A stretch of 64,000 nucleotides of DNA from Hydnum rufescens UP504 (taxonomy: Eukaryota; Basidiomycota; Agaricomycetes; Cantharellales; Hydnaceae), in the NCBI GenBank assembly GCA_014904985.1, contig MU128922.1, positions 1 to 64,000 of the forward strand, read 5' to 3'. The notes beneath the pieces were generated by a model. It saw only the letters and a list, made by a program, of their open reading frames with translations, was not told the DNA's origin and ran no database searches. Positions 57,058-64,000 of this stretch are shown piece after piece. Each line of letters starts with the position of its first letter. Within the stretch, counting starts at the first letter, position 1. The translations under genes and the position numbers were made by a program.

Positions 57058-58860
57058 TCAAGAAACAATAGCTGGTCGCCCGAGATCATCGACGAACACA
57101 AGTTTTGTGCCGAGCAAGATTTTCCTGCTCCTTTCGTCCACCTTGCTATCTCCTGTTGCAAGAGCACTTGCAGGTTCAGACACACCATGGTCTGCATTAG
57201 AGCGCCCCTTAACGCCAGCAGAGGACGAAGGGCCTTCGAACGACTCGACGGCTCTAAAGTGTTCGAGAATCGTTCGCAGGCGGAGTGCATACCGACTTTC
57301 GCAGTAGATCTTTATCCACTCGTGCCGCTGCGTCTGCTTCCCGGCTCTGTGTCTCCCTCCAGAGGGATGTGCAGAGACGGAGCCATGGCTAGATGAAATT
57401 AGGCTTGGGCCCTGTGGATGTGGTAAGTGTTCGTGCTTGATTAGATTGACGAGGTCCTCGCGCTCCAGGGAGAACCCAATTGGGCCCAGGACGGCCTTTT
57501 TCCGTATTCGAATGAGAAGAGACCAGAATTGTGGAAGCGACTCAGGTGTCCATAGGATGCGAATCTGTTCAACTAGGGGACGCGTTGCTGGAGGTACAGC
57601 CGGGAACATTGAAGCTGTCGATGTATTTGGATTCATGACGGCCGATGGAGTGTCGGGTGCTGGCGGTAGTAGACTGCGCGAGGCCAGGGTCGAGGCGGGG
57701 GTGCCGGTCGAGTGTAGAGCTGGTCCGACAAGTGGAACAATCCACGCTCCACGAGAATCGACAGAGTTCCACGGCCGTGATGTCGTTGATGAAGAGAGAG
57801 AGGGGAGAGGTGGCATGTTAAGCGGGTGCATTAAATTGAGGTGTATTGGATGGTCAGGAATTGATACAGCGTCTGCAGATTCAGGTTGTGGTGTTCGTGG
57901 TGCCGGAGACATGAAGTAATGAGGCTTGAACAACAAATTAGTTAAATAATAGTCAGATTCCATAAAGATTCTGCACACCCAAGGGATGATAGAATGAATC
58001 GAGAAAGTATCTGACACATCCCCTCTCGGAGATGGTGATCGTCGAGGGGGAGTGTCGAGGGGACAAGGATGATTGGTGGGGTTGATTTGCGAGAAATATT
58101 TCGAGGCAGCGTTCTCCGTGATGAACCCGGGTCATCGGTGTCCGAGGAGAGAAACCCTCTTCGTGGTTTCTTTCTCTTTGGAGATGATGAAAGGAGGGAC
58201 CTGTCTCTGCGATTCTCTCCAGATATCTGCTCCGGTGAGGAGCGGTTATATCGAAGGGGAATAGCTAATTTTGAGAGGTCGGTGGTATGGAAATCGTCGA
58301 GTGCTCGGGTGTCGAAGAGCTCGTCAGTGTCGAGCGAAAGAGGCTCGCCCCACTCGGGAACAGCGGCCCTAGTTCGTACGCCAGCATGAGACCTCGCAGA
58401 TACATGTATCCTTGGTGGTGCTATGGGCAAAGTCCACCATGAGACGCCACCAGCTACATGGAACGGCAGAAATTGGTTAAGTTTTCAGGAATAACAAGAC
58501 AAAAGAAAAACAGTGGCAAGAGCTAAGATGCACGGACCATGGGCAGAGTCAAAGAGTTTATGGGACGGTGATGGCATCAAAGCAGGGGTGCACCACCCAG
58601 TCTGGTCGGTAGCAGCACTGATAGCTTCCTGGCTCAAATAGATTGCATCGGCATTAGTCGGCGCCAGGCCATCGGTAATAAAAACGTGTGTCGTGACATC
58701 GGGGCCCATAGGAGAAGAAACTACATACACGAAAAAGTAGCACAACAAGATAAGCGACAGTAAACCCTCGGTAACTGCCGGTATCTGATAAAATGCACTA
58801 TCAATGAATCTCCTTTCTCGCTCACTATGCTTGGGATTTCGGATAGTCAATGTGATTCCA
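57058..58860 (-). CDS. Uncharacterised protein with N-terminal membrane segment
   Basis: I do not recognise the family. Going 5' to 3', an exon ending near 58552 encodes TIRNPKHSERERRFIDSAFY and a clear membrane helix, GLLSLILLCYFFVYVV. It then reads TDGLAPTNADAIYLSQEA and GWCTPALMPSPSHKLFDSAH. A splice (donor about 58551) continues into GGVSWWTLPIAPPRIHVSA and a polar stretch with KRKKPRRGF. A further splice (donor ATGTGTCAG near 58020) leads into DYYLTNLLFKPHYFMSPAP. The final exon includes QIRILWTPESLPQFWSLL, a structured region, and ends VFVDDLGRPAIVS. The start lies upstream of the first ATG seen and is unresolved. One membrane helix plus a large soluble region suggests an organelle-anchored protein. 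Confidence 0.55.
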
Positions 58861-59797
58861 CCACTTCATGAGCCATGGGCCATACATCAGCGCAACGAAA
58901 GAGTCATCATGCACATGGGAACTCCGAACTAATTGTAGGCCTAGGGGAAGAAGGAAAAACCGGATTTTACTGAGGCGACGCTCTTGCTCTTACTCTGGTG
59001 GATACGTCGTTAAAGAGAAAACATGCTTCTGTAGCATAGAATAAAGGAAGCGCGAGGCCATTCGATCGCCGAGCCAGAGTTATACAGGTTCCAGATCATC
59101 GTCGTAGATCACCTACGTTCCGGCGAATGTGAACATGGATATAAGGAACACGGTCACAAATACGAAATCACAGGATTTAGACATTAGGATTTAAATAAGG
59201 CGTTTCAAGTCAGGCCAGAAGGCTGGTGTTGTTGGATGTAGGGCGACTGCGCCAAAACCGACGAGAGTCGGGTCCTGATACCTCTTGGCCGCCAGGAGAC
59301 GGGATTTGCGGTGAATATCGAACAGATGCTTCAAGAAGAAGGGATTCTGCCGGTTCTGGTGGGAACTTTGAACATGAAACGAAAGTGAAGCTCACGGCAA
59401 CTTCCGTCAGACGTCGAGTGCGTGTTGTGTCAGCTTCAACCTCCCACTGATTATTGGAGGTCTTTTGTCTGGTGATGCTGTGGCTGTCTGAGGCTATACT
59501 GTTTTCCTTGTCTTTTTTGAGACGCTCCATGATCGCCCTTTGGGTTGAGAAATAATTTTCTGGTATCCTGTATTGCTTCTTTTGCTTGGTTCATTGGCCT
59601 GGGAGTCTGGAACGGCTATTATCCTTCGACGAGAAACGAAGTGGCTGCCTAGGCGATTTCTAGCGCTTCCAAGCCTTGTGTCATAACAATGTGAGAACCA
59701 GTCTCCACCGAGAGATTCCATACTCAATTTATTCTGTGGCCCCATTTGTGGACTCCGAGCATGATGTGGTGCGTTTGCCTCCGGAGCCCCGAATCTG
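58861..59797. other. Intergenic, about 1 kb, may hold a 5' exon of the unknown membrane protein
   Basis: On the minus strand a short open stretch around 58860-58930 (VHDDSFVALMYGPWLMKWW) could be a leader exon. A 106-codon minus frame at 59210-59530 is unsupported. I recognise nothing else. Confidence 0.35.
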
Positions 59798-59806
59798 CAT
59801 AAATAG
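59798..59806 (+). promoter_or_regulatory. TATA-like box of the secreted-protein gene
   Basis: CATAAATAG lies 106 bp before the ATG at 59912. A CT-rich stretch (about 59811-59860) follows it, an arrangement typical of strongly expressed fungal genes. Confidence 0.55.
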
Positions 59807-59911
59807 CAGCCCCCTCCTCGCGATTTCTCTTTCCCCCCATCACAGTCTCTCTTTTACTATCCACATCGGCGTATTCCAACGTCTACCACCTCTCGTTTAT
59901 TATATCCCATC

Positions 59912-61166
59912 ATGGTCTCCATCTTCATCCTTTCCACCCTTCTCGTTGCCGCCGCCTCTGTGTGTGCCATCCCTGTCCCCGCCGGCACCGCCCTTCCCGT
60001 CCCCGAGGTCAATGACAGCCTAGTCAAGCCCCTCGCCGTTCGTGGGGTCGTCTCCCACAAGACTCGCCCTCACCACCCCATCCTCCCTGTGCTCCCCAAG
60101 CTCTCCGCGCGCGACGTCGTTTCGGTTAAGCATCAGTCCACCGGCAGCGACAAGGGCCACGCCACCTCCAAGACCCGCGTCTCAGATTCTAAGATTGCCA
60201 ACCCGCCTGCTATCAACGAGTCTCCCCTCCCCAGTGGTAGTATTGGTGCCACTACGGTGCGTCCCTCGCTTTATCCTCTCCTATTAAACTCCCCCTTATG
60301 GAACTTCTTAGAAGCCACTTCACGTCGTCCCCGTTCGCAACACCGAGGTAATACTTGCTTGCGTCCCGGTTTATTCCCCCTTCTAATTGGCCGCTGTTTA
60401 AACGCGTTCTCAGGATGCTGGTATCCACTCGCACTCGCCCTCCAGCTCCCACACTCGCCATGCTCACCCCCGCCGTGTAAGGACCCTTGTTCTCATATGA
60501 CCCTCTGATCATCCCTCCAATTATATCCCTCCCTTAGGGTTGTTCTTCCTCCGACGATAGTTCCACGGATTCTCATGGTCGCTCCCATGTTCGTTTCCCC
60601 GTGTCTACGCCTTCCCTTGTCACTATTATCCAGTCTAACTTTGAAATATTTTCACTAGTCCACCACCGATACTGCAGGCATTCCTTCTCTTGATGCTTCT
60701 GTCGGAGCTTCGACCCACAGTGGCGCGCATCTCTCTTCCGCCGCCAGTGATCCATCTGCTCAGACGAAAGCCCACGATGCCCTCAGTATTGGACTCGGGA
60801 CACCAGGTGCCGACATTATCGCTCACCCATCCCGCGCTGGGACGAATGCCTTGCTCGATACTAACGACAGTGTTGATGTTGGAACGATCCGGAATCGCGT
60901 GGCACTCTCTTCCACCACAGGCACACATGACTCGGTCGGCATCGCCTCTAATACTGGCACCAAGCTCCACCCTACCGTTGATGCCGCCTCGCCCCCTCTT
61001 GATCTTGGAGCCTCGGTCCTAGTATGCTTTATCCCCTTTTTCCACCTGAGCCTACTCCTCGAACTGATGTCCCCGACAGGCCGATGTCAAGTCTAACACA
61101 AACGCACTGGATACTAACGACCACTCGAAAGGCCAAGGCCACGGTAGTTCTTGCGGTCATTCGTAG
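59912..61166 (+). CDS. Secreted Ser/Thr/His-rich protein, unrecognised
   Basis: Six exons (59912-60256, 60312-60347, 60414-60476, 60538-60588, 60659-61021, 61080-61166) give 314 residues with all phases consistent. A strong signal peptide, MVSIFILSTLLVAAASVCA, begins it. The mature protein is low-complexity, rich in Ser, Thr, His, Asp and Ala, and poor in Cys (only GCSSS and SSCGHS near the ends). A motif repeats as TNALLDTNDSVD and TNALDTNDHSKG. His-containing patches (HSHSPSSSHTRHAHP, SHGRSH) could bind metal. The composition suggests a heavily O-glycosylated wall protein or an effector-like secreted protein. No enzyme motif is visible. A TATA-driven promoter and high C+G at wobble sites suggest strong expression. 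Confidence 0.8.
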
Positions 61167-62408
61167 AGAAATGTGACACCCCTTTCCAAGTAGACGTGCT
61201 CGTCCAAGTAACGACCTGGTGATGATTCATCCTGTATTCCTTCATTGATCTCGGGCTATTCCATCCCTTCACCTCTTTTCAGTGGAGTCCATGCTATTTT
61301 ATTCTCACCTAATGTCAGCAATGCTTTCTCAGTGACGTTGTACGTGCCTGTGGCCAGGCCTTGCTTGGTGGGGGAGTGCATTAAGTCTAAGAATGCTTTG
61401 AGATCGGGATCGTGGAACGTAGGGTGACGAGATCTAGGTGTCAAAGCGAGGATCGATTTCGGCGAGCCAAGGTTGCAATTTGGATCCGACGTTGATACCC
61501 TCTTCCCTCAGTCCCGGCGTCGGAGGGGGGACGTTCTCACGACAGGCGGAGTCGAAAAGATTGATATATTAGAGCCCGGAGGGTAAGGTTTGTGCCTCAA
61601 CCCCTCACAAGCCCCATTTTTCTTTAGAGGCTAGATTTGTGGAAATGGTCCCTTCGCCCGTTTACAGGGCCTCATGAAATGTGGCATCCGGACCTAGTAG
61701 GCCTGCTCAATTCTTAATTCTGCTTGCGAACAACCAAATTTTTTTTTCTGACCTAAGTTTGGGTCTAGATCTTTGCCAAGACCCAGACTCCTTCCCAGTC
61801 GTCGTGGCGACTTTCTCCGCGATTGGTCTCCACATATGGCCTCGGATGCTCAGTGAAACGGCAGGCAGGAAGGATATAAGAAAAATCCTTATTCTTGTTG
61901 GCGAGCCTAAGCCCGCTCTTTTCTAGTATTTACCAGAACTCAGAGAAAATACAGGAAAACAGGAGAAGGTTGCAGTGCCGATGGTGCCGGCGAGAAAAGA
62001 GAGGAATATTCCCGATGAGTCTAGGACAGAGATATTAGATCTTGTCCAGACTGGCGAGTCTACCGCGCTCAGCGGCACAGTATTTCTAAAGGGGCTCGCG
62101 CTTGCCTCCGTTGTTAACTCCAAATAGGGGTCGTTACCGTTCTCGGTCGATTTAATGCACCCCCCGAATTATTTGCTTACAATGCTTTTCTCTTCGGATA
62201 TCCCCATCATCTTGCCTCTGAATCCTCAATATTGCACTGTAGACATTAATATTTCCCGTTGTAGATAGAGGACTCTTATCAATCCATAGCACACACACGT
62301 TTGTGGAAGCCTGTGAAAAGTGATGTTTTGGGGGAAATATTGCCGAAATATCTACACTTTTATTGGTATTGAATATTTTGGGTTGCCGAACCGACCTTTC
62401 GTTGCCCC
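61167..62408. other. Intergenic, 1.2 kb, no gene seen
   Basis: This lies between two convergent genes. Short frames show no motifs. A T9 tract is at 61740-61748. Confidence 0.45.
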
Positions 62409-63212
62409 TCAATCACGATGAAGTCTAAAAAAATCGGGAAACACAGGCAGACGCCACAGGTATTCCTCACGGCAAGTCTCACCCGGAAGGCTAGGAAGTG
62501 GCTCTGAAGGCGGGATCAAGCGGGCAGCCAGGGGTTTGTCGAGATACTCGTCAGGAGGTGGTGACGACTTGATGAATTGGCGATCGGGGGTGCAGGGTTC
62601 GAGCTCGGAGGGTCCTTCAGCTGTACCGTAGAATGGCAGTAGATGCAAACGGTAGGGGGCAGCGAGTGTGCAATCCGCGAAATTACCATATATGTCGGTA
62701 GACCAGTAGATGCCAAGCATGAAGGGAAAGGCGATCGGGCTCGAGGTCGGGGCGGGGCAGCCTCTGGAGAATCCACGGTGGGTCGTGGCGTAGTTGCAGT
62801 ACCCTCGTAAGACTTGTATGACGCGGTAAATCCTACAAAACCTTGAACGAAGGACATCTAGGTGGAACCAGGGGGCAAACTGTTGACTGAAAAGCTCCCC
62901 TGCTGAAGCAGGGCCAGGGCATTCTAAACGGTAGCAAAGAACGCGTGCCATCTCCGGGATTAGAAGTCGTGTCGCGCGTTGAAGGTCTGTTGCCATGTCC
63001 CAAGTATCAATCCAATCACTGGCCAGTGCGCTTCGCGAATCAGCCGTAACGAACCATTGGCCGTTCTGCTGTCTGGCGTGGAAAATATCGGGCAGACCCT
63101 GGGGGATGAAAGGCCAAAGACGGGTTTCGCAATCGGTATCCGCATGGAATGTTGAAAATTCCTGGCGATAAAACGCGTAGTCCGCAGGACCGTAGGTGCC
63201 GTTGTTCATCAA
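62409..63212 (-). CDS. Uncharacterised protein
   Basis: A single open frame of 267 codons is present, with start ATGATGAATAACGG at 63212. I do not recognise the family. It is rich in aromatic residues and proline (ETRLWPFIPQGLPDIF, QNGQWFVTADSRSAL, WIDTWDMATDLQRATRLLIP). It then reads YLECPGP-like cysteine/proline text around RLECPGPASAG and a run ending WRLPVFPDFFRLHRD. No signal peptide or membrane helix is evident. The N-terminal 120 residues look like genuine globular protein. The stretch after RVIQVLRGYCNYATT is less convincing and may contain an unmodelled intron (an alternative frame there reads MSFVQGFVGFTASYKS). Confidence 0.6.
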   Translation of the reverse strand: MMNNGTYGPADYAFYRQEFSTFHADTDCETRLWPFIPQGLPDIFHARQQNGQWFVTADSRSALASDWIDTWDMATDLQRATRLLIPEMARVLCYRLECPGPASAGELFSQQFAPWFHLDVLRSRFCRIYRVIQVLRGYCNYATTHRGFSRGCPAPTSSPIAFPFMLGIYWSTDIYGNFADCTLAAPYRLHLLPFYGTAEGPSELEPCTPDRQFIKSSPPPDEYLDKPLAARLIPPSEPLPSLPGETCREEYLWRLPVFPDFFRLHRD

Positions 63213-64000
63213 GTCCGCCGTTACCGATCGTTACGAATCCGTATAACTTTCATCATGCTCATAGGCTCCGTATTGAGAGTCTGTCGCGAAGGGGGAAATT
63301 TTCATATCCTTAAATGTGATCAGAGCTTCCGCCATAGTTGTGAGCAGAAGAGAAGTAGGACGAAGAAAGAAAAAGAAAAATCGAACACAATATGCCCAAT
63401 ATATACATGCGGAGATACAGGGTACTTGGGAGGCCAGCTTCGCTGGGAAATCCTATTGATCCAAACGTGAATTACAACTTTACAAGGGCACTGAAGCGTG
63501 AAACGAAACTCTCGTACAACGGGATTATGGGGAGACCAATTGCAAGGACATTTAAACTCTAGGGTCGATCGCAAGCTGATGACTTATGGAGTCGATATCT
63601 AGGAACTTAGTATGTAGGACCGGCGTTGAGTTGCGGTGCTGAATTTCTGGTTTTTTGCTTCCGGATGTTCTGCGGCTCGCCGTCTGCCCGTCGGTGGCCG
63701 ATGATTTGGACTTAACTTTACGCGAGGTAGTGTTGCCAAGGACTTGGCTTGAAGGTCAAGTCCGAAGCCAGTCTCTTCTAAGCCAAGTCAAGTCAAGTCC
63801 TTTGATTACTAATCAAAAGACTTGACTTGACTTTGGGCGACTTGGCTTCAGCTTGAAGTCGGGATTCGCACACCTCTGCCATTCCCATTTGGAATGGATG
63901 CGTGGTTCAACCCACGACGGGTGTACTGTCTGCCACAACGATCGTCATCAGATGGTTGTCAATCGACGAGAGCCACAGGAATGCCATCAAAGAGTTGAAA
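63213..64000. other. Window-end intergenic with dispersed CTTGACTT words
   Basis: No gene is present. From about 63722 to 63865 the sequence is dense in AAGTC/GACTT words (ACTTGGCTTG, CAAGTCCGAAGCC, GGCGACTTGGCTTC) centred on the palindrome at 63785-63833. This is typical of a short dispersed non-coding repeat. Confidence 0.5.
63785..63833. repeat. Near-perfect 49-bp palindrome (24-bp arms)
   Basis: The left arm 63785-63808 and right arm 63810-63833 are complementary at 23 of 24 positions around a single C at 63809. The arms carry AAGTCAAGTCAAGTC and its complement, then a TTTGATTA/TAATCAAA core. The flanks hold further AAGTC-type words. Confidence 0.85.

Noticed and set aside
59210..59530. 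106-codon frame on minus
   Set aside because: No motif. Its link to the unknown membrane protein is not supported by splice sites.

Overview
This window is nuclear DNA of a filamentous basidiomycete, most likely Agaricomycetes. The reasons are dense 35-100 bp introns in almost every gene, F-box/leucine-rich proteins of the type expanded in mushrooms and their relatives, a CE4 deacetylase, GMC and flavin oxidases, and a GH16 glucanase with typical basidiomycete domain order. I cannot place it to genus. I see no virus, plasmid, bacterial operon, CRISPR array or tRNA.

Layout. 1-2.0 kb is a CpG-depleted repeat block with a 9-10 copy tandem repeat. 2.3-5.0 kb (-) is a coiled-coil Ser/Pro-rich protein, divergent from a Zrg17-like CDF zinc transporter (5.3-7.6 kb, +). 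EMC2, an ER membrane complex subunit, follows (9.9-11.2 kb, -). Next is a CBM21 glycogen-targeting PP1 regulator carrying an apparent 1-base frameshift (11.9-14.1 kb, +), then an F-box protein (14.9-16.4 kb, +). From 18.8 to 32.3 kb lie three multi-exon enzymes predicted to be secreted or extracellular: CE4 polysaccharide deacetylase, GMC oxidoreductase and a BBE-like FAD oxidase. Between them are a SANT-domain protein and a Ran1-like kinase. 33.0-47.3 kb is mainly housekeeping: ribosomal protein eS30, an F-box protein, an unknown protein, a C2H2 factor, Nop53, a Zn2Cys6 factor with an abnormal zinc cluster, and COP9 signalosome subunit 1. CSN1 is divergent from an AMSH-like JAMM deubiquitinase (47.5-50.4 kb). 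51.8-63.2 kb holds a variant kinase divergent from an Mpv17/PMP22 protein, a GH16 glucanase with tiny exons, an unknown membrane protein, a secreted Ser/Thr/His-rich protein and an unknown protein. The window ends with a 49-bp palindrome.

I rebuilt gene models by hand from donor/acceptor sites, reading-frame phase and protein-family continuity. For most genes the summed exons are an exact multiple of three. Splicing is the strongest theme: microexons down to 5 nt, three GC-AG introns, at least eight AAG acceptors and introns as short as 34 nt. Two genes (CBM21 and SANT) have frameshifts at G-runs that no intron explains. These are either assembly errors or recent lesions. I found no convincing new multi-gene system. 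The best leads are the microexon GH16 gene, the defective Zn2Cys6 cluster, the CpG desert with its phased repeat, and the shared CSN1/AMSH promoter.
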